A stretch of DNA of 64,000 bases from Gnetum montanum (Eukaryota; Streptophyta; Gnetopsida; Gnetales; Gnetaceae). The notes beneath the pieces are model-generated. The model did not search any database, was not told where the DNA came from, and worked only from the letters and a program-made list of their open reading frames with translations. Below, in pieces: positions 1 to 11,850 of this stretch; position 1 is the stretch's first letter, and every line of letters starts with the position of its first letter. The position numbers and the translations under genes are program-made. The stretch covers positions 221,956 through 285,955 of the forward strand of contig MNCI01020320.1 of assembly GCA_015680685.1 (NCBI GenBank), in the 5' to 3' direction.

Positions 1-107
1 TTCATTACCACCTTGACATCCATTCCCTCAATGCTATAGTTGTCCATTTTTATCTATCTTTCTTACTCCTTTCCTTTCTCCATTCTAATGCTACAAATAG
101 GGACTAA
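1..107 (+). mobile_element. 3' internal end and polypurine tract of Tat-type element X
   Basis: This is the last part of the internal region of a retrotransposon that enters from the left. Positions 93-107 read ACAAATAGGGACTAA and sit directly before an LTR starting TGAAACACCAC. The same arrangement precedes the 3' LTRs of Y (AACAAAAAGGGGCCAA) and B (AACAAAGATGGTCCAA), so I read it as the polypurine tract that primes plus-strand synthesis. Positions 1-92 also resemble 13195-13290 in the 3' untranslated part of the Athila-type element. Confidence 0.6.
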
Positions 108-1793
108 TGAAACACCACTAATTTTAGCCTAGCACTTTGAAATGGAAATGACTCAAGCCCTTTCAAAGTTTTGGAGATAAAATTTGGCTAAGGCATGGCA
201 TTCATGATGACTTGGGAACTCTCGTTGATGCTAGACGTTGTGTTCACGCTGCTAGAGATCACGCTGCAGTATGATCTCTAGCATGACCAACATTCACAAC
301 TCTAAATAGCCTCTAAACTGACTTAGAATGACTTGATTTTGAACATGTAGGTCATCCTCGTGCATCCTCGGGCTCAACATCTACAACCTCCGACTTTAGC
401 TTCCAGAATCTCCAGATTTTAAGTCAAAAATTGTAAGTTTTCATAGGTGTTTGCAGGTGACGCTGTAGGTTACATTGTAGTCATGCTGTAGCGTGACCAC
501 AATGTGACCTACACAAAAGAGCTAGCGTGACCTACTCAAAACCACTCAAATCCAAGCTCAAATTCCATATTGCATAGTTAAACACATCCATACAGTAGTT
601 TTAGGCTTCAAAAATCAAAATTTATGTCAAAAGTTCAAGTTTTCTTCACTCCTGCTGGAGGTCAAATTGTGCGTGAGTGCAGCATCCACACACTGGGCAT
701 GCTAGATGCTAGGCACGCTAGATGTTGGACACACGATGAAGGTCACGCTAAGCATGAGTGTAGCGTGATCACAAATCAACTTACATTGAAGCTCAACTCA
801 ACTATGAAGGCACATCAACTCACGTTGGAAGCCCTGGTCAAACAGAGATGCCTCGAACAGCTTCAAATTGACATCTCGACATCCTGTAGCACTCGGTTCA
901 TGGTCAAGTGAGCCAGGTCATATTTCTCTTGTTGTACATTTCATTGTAAATCCCCATTTTTGGGCACATGAGGCCCTCATGGTCTAAATTAAATGTACTT
1001 TCATGGGCTTGAGTAACCCACGAGTTGTAAAATGCAATGTATCTAGTCAAGAACGTAGCTTAACGACACACATCCAACTCTTGCTGACACACATCCAACT
1101 TGTGCACAACTGTCCATTGGACACGTGTCACTGGATCTATATTCCTATTAAATCCCAATCATTGATTCCATCCTAGAATTCCACACCCAAGCCCAGACCA
1201 ACCCTATAAATACCCTATCAATTCACATGAACCGGAGGGGCAATTGGAGACATTGGCAATTCTAAGAATAGAATGAACCAACAATCCTTGGGTGCTTAGC
1301 ACACTTCACTCCTGGGATCCAAGTACTTCTCACATACATTGCATCATATCATCACCTTGTGTCACATCACCTCGGGGCTAGGCATTTGACCTACCATCCA
1401 CACGTGTAGCTACACTTTGACCGATGCATACCCTTTTTTTTATGCAATACAATTTAGTTCATTTTTCCAACCAATCGTTGTTTTTGTTTACTCTATTTTA
1501 TATTCAGTTTACGTTCTATTTACATTTTGCTTACTACATTTTTTTTATGATCCTGTTTACATTTTACAACACCATTCACATTTTAGGACATAAGTTATGA
1601 TAACACCAACGCAAGCCATAGTTTATGCTCTGGGATGTCCTTGCTTGATTTGTGTGTAGACCATCCAAGGCACTCTTCCTTCGTTCCCTTTTCTAGCTTG
1701 CCCTCAAGTGAAGGTAGGGTCGGCTGTGCCTGCCCAACAATCTTTCGGTGTTTTTTTTCTTCCAGCCTTATACCGAAGATTTAGGTCAGTACA
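108..1793 (+). mobile_element. LTR of Tat-type element X (3' LTR)
   Basis: The LTR starts TGAAACACCACTAATTTTAG and ends CAGTACA. Start and end match the LTRs of Y, B and D, while the middle is diverged. It is about 1.69 kb. A TATA box (TATAAATA) is at 1205-1212, downstream of a CACGTGTC-like element near 1121. No primer-binding site follows; the next base already belongs to the post-protease region of element B. With the polypurine tract before it, this makes it a 3' LTR rather than the 5' LTR of B. The first kilobase carries repeated CACGCT and GCTGTAGCGTGACC-like words, apparently this family's version of the motif arrays described for Y. Confidence 0.7.
1205..1212 (+). promoter_or_regulatory. 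TATA box in LTR X
   Basis: TATAAATA within CCCTATAAATACCC. The LTR of B has the same context at 40481-40488. It is probably the U3 promoter of this element; the R/U5 part lies downstream. Confidence 0.55.
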
Positions 1794-2633
1794 CCACCTA
1801 CTTGGAATGAAGACAATTTTTCTGGCTAACCTATCTAGGTAGCCAAATGAAATAAGCAACCTCCCTGAGGGAGCTCTCTAGGTAGAATTGTCCTTTTGCA
1901 CAATTGACGAAGGTCTAGGCGAGTATCACCTTGTGCCTCCTAGGCCTTACACACCTCCTAACCCACATCAATTTAGAAAACACTTACATGACTAAGGTAT
2001 CCCCTTAGTTTATCTGTTTGTCTTTCTCGCTTGTTATTTTTTGCTTGTATAGTTACATTTGTGTAGTTATTTACATCTTTCGTAAGTTATTTCATATCTT
2101 TACTTTATGAAAATTTTTTTAGCTCTTTTGTTTTCACAATATACATATATATATATATAATATAAAAAATAAAAATAAAAATAAAATAAAAATAGGCCTG
2201 CTAAGGTCTAAAATTGGCAATTGGCTTCCTTCTTATGTTATGGCCTAGAAAGGCCTTAAACTATTGCATGACCCGCCAAGGCCTAAAAATGGCAACCTAC
2301 TTCCTTTTAAAGTAATGGCTTGACAAGGCTCTAAACTATTCCATGGCCTACTAAGTCCTAAAACTAGCAACTTACTTTCCTTTGTGTGATGGTCAAAAAT
2401 GGCCTTAAAACTAGTGATGGCTCAAAATGGCACTAAACTAGTGATGGCTTGAAATGGCCCTAAACTAGTGCTAGTCCTTTTGCTATGGCCCTAAATTGGC
2501 ATGGGGCCCACAAGGGGCCTAATTACATCAATCAAATTTCAAGTTAAAACTCCCACAACATTACATAAAATAAAAAAAAGTGATATACAAATAATCATCA
2601 CATTACCATTAAATCATCAATAAAACATGTAGT
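1794..2633 (+). repeat. Post-protease segment of element B, duplicated copy 1
   Basis: This segment is nearly identical to 4432-5275 along its whole length (direct repeats about 2638 bp apart). It holds the end of the gag-PRO reading frame, an (AT)n tract near 2143-2160, an A-rich tract and a TTAAACTA minisatellite (about 2187-2530). The LTR of X abuts its left end. At its right end the gag region of B starts again. The simplest reading is a tandem duplication of gag-PRO-linker within B, with the left part of the first unit lost to or covered by X. Confidence 0.75.
2187..2530 (+). repeat. TTAAACT minisatellite after PRO (B, copy 1)
   Basis: Degenerate units of roughly 30-45 bp pair an ATGGCC-like word with a TTAAACTA-like word (for example AAATGGCCTTAAAACTAG). 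The second copy is at about 4835-5170. Related tracts follow PRO in Y and D, precede pol in Y and follow pol in Y, B and D. Confidence 0.7.
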
Positions 2634-4430
2634 CGATGAGGCCAAACCCAACAACACTAAACCAATGGCCAATGTGCCTAGAGCCCTAGCCAATAACAAA
2701 AAATTATTTAGTTCTAGCACCATGGGAAATAACTAGCCTACACCATTGGTGGCTATGGGGCAAGCTATCCCAAGGCCAAACTTTGAGTGCAAGGATCACT
2801 CAAAGTATATCACGTTACCTATCAAGTTGTTTGAGCTTTTGGATTAGTTGCTTTGTGTTGGGCATAGCCAACATAAGAAAATATCTAAGGATGCACATAA
2901 ACACCATGAGAGGTAATATGAGGTCCCTAGAAACTCCTTAGTAGCTATGCCAAATGAGCCCCTAGTCCCTAAAAACTTTAGATAGGACCGATTCTACAAC
3001 TATCATCAATTGCATGGCCATGGCATAGATTACTGCTTTGCATTAAATCAATGAAGGAAAACTGTTCCTTGACGATAGCAACCATGTTTGCCCAAAAAAC
3101 AAATCCATGAAAGTCTACAAAGACCCCCTCAATGCTAGCAGTGTAAGTTACATCATTAATGCTATTCGTGTTGATAACTATGTGGAACTAGCACATGAAC
3201 CATTTGTGGTTTGTGTGCCCTTTGGTAATGTTGGGGTCTCAACATTAACTAGACCACAACCCCCTTTCATCAACAGAGAACCACCTTGAGTTCCCATGAC
3301 ACCCTTTGTGGTTAGGATCTCACAACATGTTATAGTGATGGCAACCTAGACACCCTTTGTCATCAAGGTGCCAAGATGTGTAGACCTCCTGCCTACTCGA
3401 GGTTCGATGGTAGGAATTGCATGACATCCTACTCATCCAAAGTTGCATTCCAAGAGACTTAATGAATGTCTTATTGAAAAAATGATTAGGAAATGTTTGG
3501 AGTTAGTAACTCTTAAGCCTATCCCCTTGTTAGCTATTCCCATGGCCTCATCATCTTAGACTATCAACATAACTGTAAAAAACCAACAAATGAGCAGTGA
3601 GGCTCAGAAGGTCATTGCACAAGAAAAGGCTAAATCTCCTCCCTAGAGGATCTATCTCTTGGGTCACATGGAAGAGGTAAAGACCACAAAAATAACAAAA
3701 AGCAGAAAAGATTTCTTAGATGCACTAACATAGGTTAAACAAGTTCTTAAATAAAAGAACATAACTCTGAGCCTATATGACTTGATAACAACCTCCTCTG
3801 CTTACCACAAAGTGTTAGTTCTCATGATGACATCTATTCCTATCAAGGAATATATTCTAGTAGATGAAAAGATGATCCATGATGTAATGATTTTCCCATA
3901 ACCCAGGAGTCTAGGTCAACACCCCTAACATTTTGCGATGAGGTAGTCAAAATTGACCCCGAAAAGGATCAAGTGACCAATGCACCAATGTTTCTAATGA
4001 TTTTCATAGGCCAATATAGAATCCATAGGGTGCACATCGATGATGGGGTAGGAACCAACATCATCCCATTCCTAGTCATTGACAAACTTGGTCTGGTTGA
4101 CAAGATCAAGCGAACTAAAACAACATGCTTAAAATCCTTCAATGGAGCAAGTGTTGTCATAAAGGGAATGGTCATGATAGCTTTCATGGCAAGGAAGCAA
4201 TTCCCCACTACTGTTGAATTCATTATCATTGAAGAGATTCCTGGGTTTAACTTGATCCTAGGGAGGTCCTGGCTAGCTTAGTTATGGGTTGTCTCTTCAC
4301 CTATTTATCAAAAGATCCACCTACCCTATGAGGGTGGAGAGGTGGTAATTTATGGTGATAATGTATCACCCCCAACCATCAACAATGTTGATATAGAGAA
4401 AAGGTAAAAATTAGAGTTCTCTAAAGACAT
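2634..4430 (+). pseudogene. gag-pro: Tat-type gag C-terminus and protease, element B (decayed)
   Basis: Capsid/nucleocapsid and aspartic protease of element B. Around 2985-3040 the translation gives FYNYHQLHGHGIDYC; Y has FCDYHQRNGHDTDYC at the same place, a C-x2-H-x4-H-x4-C zinc-knuckle variant in which B has lost the first Cys. VYKDPLN follows at 3110-3130, as in Y. The protease occupies about 3960-4280. It contains RVHIDDGVGTNIIP, where the DDG replaces the usual D-S/T-G, and the C-terminal LILGRSWLA flap region. Several in-frame TAG/TAA codons separate these pieces, so no full product can be made. Gag upstream of the capsid is missing because of the duplication and the X junction. Confidence 0.75.
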
Positions 4431-4431
4431 G

Positions 4432-5275
4432 CCACCTACTTAGAATGAAGGAAAAATTTGTCTGGCTAACCTATCTAGATAGCCAAATGAAATAAGCAAC
4501 CTCCTTGAGGGAGCTCTCTGGGAAGAATTGTCCTTTTGCATAACTGACAAAGGTCTAGGCAAGTATCACCTTGTGCCTCCTAGGCCTTACACACCTCCTA
4601 ACCCACATCAAGTTAGAAAACACTTACATGACTAAGGTATCCCCTTAGTTTGTCTGTTTTTCTTGCTCGCTTGTTATTTTTTGTTTGTATAGTTACATTT
4701 GTGTAGTTATTTACATCTTTCGTAAGTTATTTCATTTCTTTACTTTATGTAGTTTTGTTTAGCTCTTCTATTTTCACAATATATATATATATATATATAT
4801 AATATAAAAAATAAAAATAAAAATAAAAAGAAAAATAGGCCCGCTAAGGTCTAAAATTGGCAATTGTCTTCCTTCTTACGTTATGGCCTAGAAAGGCATT
4901 AAACTATTACATGGCCCACCAAGGCCTAAAACTAGTAGCCTACATCCTTTTGAATTTATAGCCAAAAAAGGCCATAAACTATCCCATGGCCTACTAAGGC
5001 CTAAAACTAGCAACTTACTTTCCTTTGTGTGATCGCCTGAAATGGCCTTAAAACTAGCTATGGCTTGAAATGGCCCTAACCAGTGATGGCTTGAAATGGC
5101 CCTAAACTAGCACTGGTCTTTTTGCTATGGCCCTAATTTGGCATGGGGTCCACAAGCGACCTAATTGCATGAATCAAATCACAAGTTAAAACTCCCACAA
5201 TAGTACATATAATACAACAAAGTGATATAGAAATAATCATCAAATTACCATTAAATCATCAATAAAACATGTAGT
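4432..5275 (+). repeat. Post-protease segment of element B, duplicated copy 2
   Basis: Second copy of 1794-2633. It is in its expected place, following PRO and leading into the 3' end of the antisense gene, so this is the ancestral position. It includes the (AT)n tract (about 4781-4801) and a TTAAACT minisatellite (about 4835-5170). The two copies differ by scattered substitutions and a few small indels. Confidence 0.75.
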
Positions 5276-5349
5276 TCAAGTGTACATCCAAAATAAGAAC
5301 TTTCCAAAAATACAAACTTTCACAATAGTAGGGCTACATTTTGGGCTAT

Positions 5350-6870
5350 CTAGCTAGTGATGTTTGGTGGGGGTTGGGATTCTTCTTCTTCGTCTTCCTT
5401 TGCTACTCCACTGGGGCCTATGCCATCACCCAGAACCTACTTTAAACAAAAATAAAAAAATAAATTAGCTAAAAAATAAGTGGCATACGAACATTATCAC
5501 CAAATAAATGAAAGTAATTCAAATGATACCAACCTAAGGACCTACATCCATATTTTGGGGCATCCTATCAAGGCCCGTCTCCAAGCGTCAGAGGATTTTC
5601 ACCTCCGATAGCTATTTCCAATCCTTCTCACTGAGCTCAATACTTATAAGGGTCTTTCCTTTCTCCACAGCTATCCATGAGGGTGGCCCCATCAAAAACC
5701 TAGTAGAAGAGACATCTCCTGAAGGCATAACAATGTGTTTCTATGGGGTTTCTCTCACCACTACATTTCTTGCAAATAATTCATGAGCCTGCATTGCACC
5801 AATTTCATCGAGAAACATGTTGCAGCAATGGTGCTCAATGAACTCATCCTTGTACCTTTTAACGTATGCCTCATATTCTTGCTTATAGTGGTGCTTATGA
5901 TTCTTTTGAGTTTGACCCCATTAATACACTTTAACACTGTAATTCTTCCAGTCTTGGTTCTTCCTAGCCAGTAGGTCCATTTGTACCCTTTGCTCGATCA
6001 CCTCCTAGTTGGCCTCATTCTTGCCACAGATGGCTAATCAGTATGTGGCATAGTCAATCTCTACTATTCACTAGGTATCATCTGCATTGTCATGGGCTAC
6101 TAGGAAGTCATAACAAGCCTACAGGTCCTCCAGTTTTGCATCCTAGCTTGCCCCCCTTTCCTACAGCTTGTGCACCCATTTCCATAGGTGCTTATTAGTG
6201 TGCCTATACTCCCACAATGCTCTCGCAGATGAGCATGTGTGCTTACTTGCCTCATCATACACATGACGAGGCACTTTCTCCACTTCAAGAGGAAATTCAA
6301 GCATAGAATCAACCTGGGCCATCCTATTTGGGTTGCACCAAAGCTGGGAACCTATTGGCATACAATATGCAAAACAATGTTAGTTATGAACGAAGCACTA
6401 AATCGGTAGAGTAAGGTAAGTAAACATGGACATACCAACTTTAGGATTCATTTGTTGTATATAGTTCATCATGTCCTTCACAAATCCTTTCATGAAAATG
6501 AACTTGTTAGGTGCCTTCATCCATGGCTACATGTGGAAGGAGGATGTGGACATTGGACCCTTAGTGAGAACACCAGCGGTTGTGATATAATACACTTAAG
6601 AATGATTAAATAGCCAACAGCCAAAGGTGTAAAAGTTAAAACAAAAACAAAAAGAAAGAAAGAAGAAATATGGTGATGCAAAGCTCCTACCCAACAAGCC
6701 CTTAGATGTGAGAGAGTAGGGTGATTTTCCATATGCACACTATCAAAGAAATTTTCAAACTCATCCCCTTCAAACTGTAGCAACCCTTCTTCCTCATGTT
6801 ATCATAGCACCTCTATGGCGTCCTGCTCCTCTTCCTCCAATACCTATCCCTTAGTTTAAGGAGGGACATT
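5350..6870 (-). pseudogene. Antisense gene of element B, exons 5-8
   Basis: 3' half of the antisense gene also found in Y and D. Going down the minus strand: an acidic exon 5 ends at 6691 before GTAGGAGC. Exon 6 (about 6600-6436) ends before a consensus GTATGT donor. Exon 7 (6351 to about 5535) starts after CCAATAG and encodes VEKVPRHVYDEAS, matching VEXVPRPVYDEVA of Y (X = stop). Exon 8 (5436-5350) follows GTAG, is open for 28 codons and ends with TAG; its GPSG followed by an acidic and proline-rich tail matches Y. Intron positions agree with Y and D. Exons 2-4, including the phosphatase-like domain, are missing, apparently deleted together with the 5' end of the Athila-type insertion. Confidence 0.75.
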
Positions 6871-6989
6871 ATCTAGAACCAGAATTCATTCAAAGGTGGA
6901 GTACAATGTTAGTACTATTCAATGATAAGTACCAAACATACTCCCAAGTGTTTAACCTATGGAAGTAAATCCAAAGATGGAATTAAGGA

Positions 6990-8340
6990 AATCATGAACC
7001 CTTGGATGCTACCATGGTCCACTATTACGCATTGTTACATCATTGCCTTGGCCATGGTTATTTGCAATGGGATCAACTATGCCATCTCGTGGATGGACTT
7101 AGGCATGAAATAAGAAGAACCCTTGGGAAATATGCCCAAGGAAGGTTATCGGAGCTTAGATGTCATCAAATTCATAGATTTCTAGAGAAAGTAGCCAAAG
7201 AAGAAGGTGAGTTACGAAAGAGAGAAAGTGTGGAAGAATAAGACTAAGATCCTTCCCTCTGAAAAAGGGGAGTGATATTTTGTGACGAGGAAGAAGAGTC
7301 ACCACTTGAAGAGATGGTGAATAGGAAAAATTTTGCTCTCCAAAAGCTAACAACAGAAGTATCAGCAAATGTAGACCAAATGTGGGACTCCGTAGATAGT
7401 AGGTTTGAAACTATTCTTAAAATTGTAGAGGAGTCTAGGGAGCAAGGTAGTGACTATGACAAAAAGAAAAAGAGAGAAGTGGACAATGCATGTAACAAGG
7501 GTAAGGGAAAAATAGCCATCATAGAAGAGGTTGTGGATTCAGACATAGACAATGATGGTGGATGCGAGATATGCCAATATGAACATCCTAAGGGATGTTG
7601 ACCAGTGATCTCACATCTACAAGAGTCTGGAATATATGCACTCAACCCACGACTAAATAAATAGCAAGCACCCTGATGGTTACCTAATCCTCAAGGTAAC
7701 CCAAGGCAGTTCCATCAACCTTCAACATATTATCCAAGTGGAACTCCACCACAACTCGTTGAGCAACATCAACAGTGGCAATACCCACAGTCATGGGGGA
7801 TGCCACCACCAAGGCAACAATACCCATATCAGCAACTTGACCCATATGGCTACTACATGCAACATCCAATCTCTCCATGTGACTCTGTTAGTCACGTTAC
7901 ACCACAACATCACTACCAAGCTCATGAGTGTTATAGAACTCCTTCTCCTAGGGAAGATAATCCACAAACATACCATTTTTCAAATCCATCCGCAACTCTC
8001 ACACCAATAGCTCCATTACCACCCACTCTAGCAATGCAAGGGGAACCCCCTACTCAACTGCAGTAATGGAATGCTACGAGGGCTATGAATACTCAACCCA
8101 CTATTGGTTTTGACAACCATATGAAGGAAAGACCTTTCTTGAGAACCAACAGTCCAACCAAGCCCTTACAACCACAAGCGGTTAAACCTCTGAACGCCTC
8201 CCCATCAAATAAGGCTTTAGAGCTCCCTTTGAACCAAACACTAAGCTCAATGCATATGGTTATGTTAACACATGCCATTACTTACTAGATTAAGGTTGGC
8301 CAACTTCCCAAGAAATTCTCTAATCCTGAAAGCCCCCTAA
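6990..8340 (+). pseudogene. gag: Athila-type gag (decayed)
   Basis: The stretch around 7002-7100 (HCLGHGYLQWDQLCHLVDGL) resembles the capsid segment of Athila gag with a CPHHG-x-P-x-W-L-like core. A charged helical segment follows (7272-7560), then a zinc-knuckle-like CEICQYEHPKGC at about 7563-7598. A long Gln/Pro/Tyr/His-rich linker runs from about 7690 to 8060. The frame changes at least twice and contains several stops. In full-length elements this protein forms the virus-like particle. Confidence 0.6.
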
Positions 8341-8790
8341 TCTATCTCCAAATTGCTAAGAATAAGCCATGAAAAGCTCTTCTAGACTCAAGTTCTATAG
8401 TCAACTTAATATCACAAGAAATGTACAAAGCCTAGAACCTGCCTCCATTAAAGGAAAGCAATATTCAGCTAGAGTTGGATGGCTAGTCCATCATTGTTTC
8501 CTTGGGACTAGTGGAGGACATCATTACCACTGTGTGTGGGTGGTCATACCCAGTTGATTTCCTAATGATACAAGTGAATAACCGTAAAGGGGACTTCCTA
8601 ATAATAATGGGAAGGGCATGGCTAAGTACTATAGATGCATGCCTAGGAATCTACGATCTTTCCTTGAAAATATCTAAGGAAAACACTTTTGAAAAGATCG
8701 AGAAGAAGAAGGTTCCATGCATCGCATACAATGATACAGGGTGCAATTGTGGGCAGAGATCATGGGTTTTGCAAAGTTTAGCATTGCTTG
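8341..8790 (+). pseudogene. pro: Athila-type aspartic protease (decayed)
   Basis: KALLDSSSIVNLIS at about 8369-8415 corresponds to the active-site LLDSGSSVNLI of Athila proteases, with the catalytic Gly replaced by Ser. It is followed by SLGLVEDI, VCGWSYPVDFL and IIMGRAWLST (about 8500-8640), the flap and C-terminal part of the domain. The missing Gly and in-frame stops make it non-functional. Confidence 0.65.
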
Positions 8791-9039
8791 CATGCAACTA
8801 GTGTGCACAAGACATTAACATACAAAAGTACCTGTATGTAGTAGCCACACGACAAGAAGACATCCATTGGTTGATAGCTGATCAAGAGAGCAACTCACTA
8901 ACGTGCATGGAACTAACTGAGGGAATAACTTGCACTTATATCAAAAGCATAGATCCACTAGAGCAAGTCTGTTGCCAAATTCCAAGCCTTAACCTTGAAA
9001 ACTTCAACTAGGAGAAGTTGGAAATTTCGGAAAAATTCA

Positions 9040-10560
9040 AACAAGAGCCCCTAGAATTGAAACCATTGCCCACTAGTCTAGAATATATGACCCTCGAAAA
9101 TGGGAAACCGGTAATCATCAATGTAAGACTTGCTTCCAAACAAAAATTAAGACTGCTAAAAGTAATAAATAAGTGGTTAAAAGCCTTTGCCTAGTCATAT
9201 GCTGAATTAACTGGAATAGATCCTAGGATATGCCAGCATAGGATTTACACTGACCCCTCCATGAAACCTCAAAAACAACCGTAGAGGTGATTGAACCCAA
9301 AATTGGAGCAAGTGGTAAAAAAAGAAATAGAATAGCTTCTTAAGGCTGGGTTCATATATCCCATTGCTGATAGTAAATGGGTTAGCCCTCTAGTAATCGT
9401 GCCCAAAAAGGGAGGCAAATGGAGGGTGTGCATAGATTTTAGGCTACTGAACATGGTAAAATTTAAGGATCACTTTCTGTTGCCATTCATTGACCAAGTC
9501 TTAGACACCATAGAAGGGCATCGCTATTACAATTTTTTGAATGGCTATAGTGGATACAATCAAATACGGATAACACTAGAAGACCAAGCCAAGATAACAT
9601 TTACCAGTCCTTGGGGAACATTTACATATAAAAAAATGCCATTTGGCTTGTGCAATGCTCCTGCCATGTTTCAACACCTAGTTCTAAGCATATTCCAACA
9701 GTAGATAGGGAATATAGTGGAAGTCTTTATGGACGACTTCTCCACCTATGGAACAAGTTTTGATCAAGCCTTGGAACGATTAGAGCAAGTGCTGAAAAGA
9801 TGCATAGAAACTAATTTAAGGCTCAACTAGCAAAAAAGCCATTTAATGATCCAAGAAGACATAGTACTTGGACATAAGGTTTCACACGTAGGAATAGAGG
9901 TAGACCTAGATAAAAGTAGGGTCATCCAAGGAATCATCCAACAATCGAAAACTATCAAGGACATTCGGTTATTCCTTGGACACACTAACTACTATAGGAG
10001 ATTCATTGAGAATTTCTCTAAGATTGTCAAACCATTGGTAGAGCGAACAAAGAAGGACGTACCATTTTAGTGGACTAGGGAATGTGAATGAGCATTCTAA
10101 ACTCTGAAATAAAAGCTTGTAGAAACTCCCATTCTACAAGCTCCTGACTGGTCCAAACCATTTCACATAATGACTAACGCATCCAATTATGCTTTGGGAG
10201 CTGTACTTACATAGTTAGATGACCAAAAATTCCCTTACTACATCCACTATGCAAGTAGAAGTATCGTTGGTGCACAACTTAACTACACAACTATAAAGAA
10301 AGAATTAATGGTTGTAATGTTTTCACTAGATAAGTTTAGGAACTATGTGTTAGGTTACAAAGTGTTCATCCACATGGATCATAGTGCAATATGATTCCTC
10401 ATGAACAAGCCAACAATTAGCCCTTGTATTATACGATGGCTGATAATCCTACAGGAGTTCAATCTAATGATGATTGATCAGAAAGGCACCGAGAATGTAG
10501 TTGCAGATCATTTATCTTGGTTGCACTGGGACAACAAAGAGGATGAATATGTAATGTCTA
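9040..10560 (+). pseudogene. pol: Athila-type reverse transcriptase and RNase H (decayed)
   Basis: The RT palm is clear: WVSPLVIVPKKGGKWRVCID (about 9378-9436), GYSGYNQIRI (about 9541-9570), TFTYKKMPFGLCNAPAMFQ (about 9620-9675) and the catalytic VFMDDFSTYG (about 9724-9752). FM at the first two positions of the catalytic box is typical of Athila. The connection FLGHTNYYRRFIENFSKI is at 9976-10026. RNase H runs from about 10140 to 10530 and ends with GTENVVADHLSWL. At least nine in-frame stops are present, among them a TAG for the Trp of FAWSYA near 9193. Confidence 0.85.
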
Positions 10561-10689
10561 ATTATTTTCTTGATGAATCCCTCTTTGCCGGTGTAGTGAA
10601 TAACCAACCCATGGAGACAAACTGGTATAGTAGCATTCTCACCTATCTCCTTACTCAACAAACATAACAGGAGCTAGACTTTAGGAAGA

Positions 10690-11850
10690 AATAATAGTTT
10701 CTTCACAAATCCAAGTACTTCATGGAGATCAATGGACAAATTTACAAAGTGTGTCCTGATGGCTTGGTTCAATGGTGAGTACCTGAGGTAGACCAACTAA
10801 GATTTCTCTAAGATGCTCATGAAGGGCCTTGTGGGGATCACTATGTGGGGAGACGAATGGCTATTAAGATCTTTCTTGTAGGATATTACTGGCCAACATT
10901 ATTTTGGGATGCTCATCAATTTGTCCAATCTTGTGAGTGCTATCAATGTGATGGGGGAATGACTGCTAAAATGGAGGGTCCGCAACAATTGATTCAATTG
11001 TTAGAACACTTCAACATTTGGGGAATAGACTTTATGGGGCCCATTACACCAATTTCTAATGGAAAATCTTACATTATAGTTGTTGTAGACTATCTAATGA
11101 AATGGGCTGAAGTAGCTACTATTATAGACTACACATCATCTACAGCTGCATGATTTATGCACCAAAAAATCATAAATAGGTTTGGTATGCCATGTGCACT
11201 TATCTCGAATAATAGAACACACTTCACAGGTGCAACTTTTTGAAAGTTAATGCAATGCTTAAGGGTTGAACATAAATTAACTACACCTTATCACCCCCAA
11301 GCTAACAGAAAAGCTAAGGTCACCAATAGGGAGATCACCAAAATATTGACTAGGACAATTAGCAAGTATAGGTAATATTGGAGCACTAAACTAAATGATG
11401 ATATTTGGGCATAACGCTCCACCTGGAAACTCCCTATAGGCTACTCTCCCTATGAGTTAGTGTACGGAAAGCTTCCAACTCTTTCAATTCAAATCGAGCT
11501 CCATACACTATCAATGGCTTGTGATCTCCACCTCGATCTTGATCTAGCACAAAAACAAAGGTTAGAAACTATAAATGTGCTAGACAAAAATCGATTAGCT
11601 GCCCTATCATAAAATGAGTTGCACAAGGCATATAACAAGCAACATCATGACTTGAAAATTTGAAAGGTTAAGTATCAACCAAGAGATAAGGTTCTCTACT
11701 GGAACCCCACACATGTGCCACAATGCACAAAATTTCAAACACTATGGGAAGGACCTTACATTATTCATACAACCTTTCCTTCAGGGGCCATGACCATATA
11801 CAAACCTAAGAGCCCTAATAAGAGATTGTTAGTCAAGAACATATAGACCA
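10690..11850 (+). pseudogene. int: Athila-type integrase (decayed)
   Basis: The zinc-binding region gives HEGPCGDHYVGRRMAIKIFL then CECYQCDG (about 10818-10955), with the second His and both Cys visible. The catalytic core has WGIDFMGPI (about 11020) and YHPQANRKAKVTNREI (about 11290-11340), where the usual NGQVE segment has changed. The C-terminal YQPRDKVLYWNP and LWEGPYIIH are present near 11670-11770. Several stops interrupt the frame. A complete enzyme would insert element cDNA into the genome. Confidence 0.8.

Noticed and set aside
3969-4229. Minus-strand frame opposite the protease of B
   Set aside because: Shadow of the protease, whose motifs are on the plus strand.
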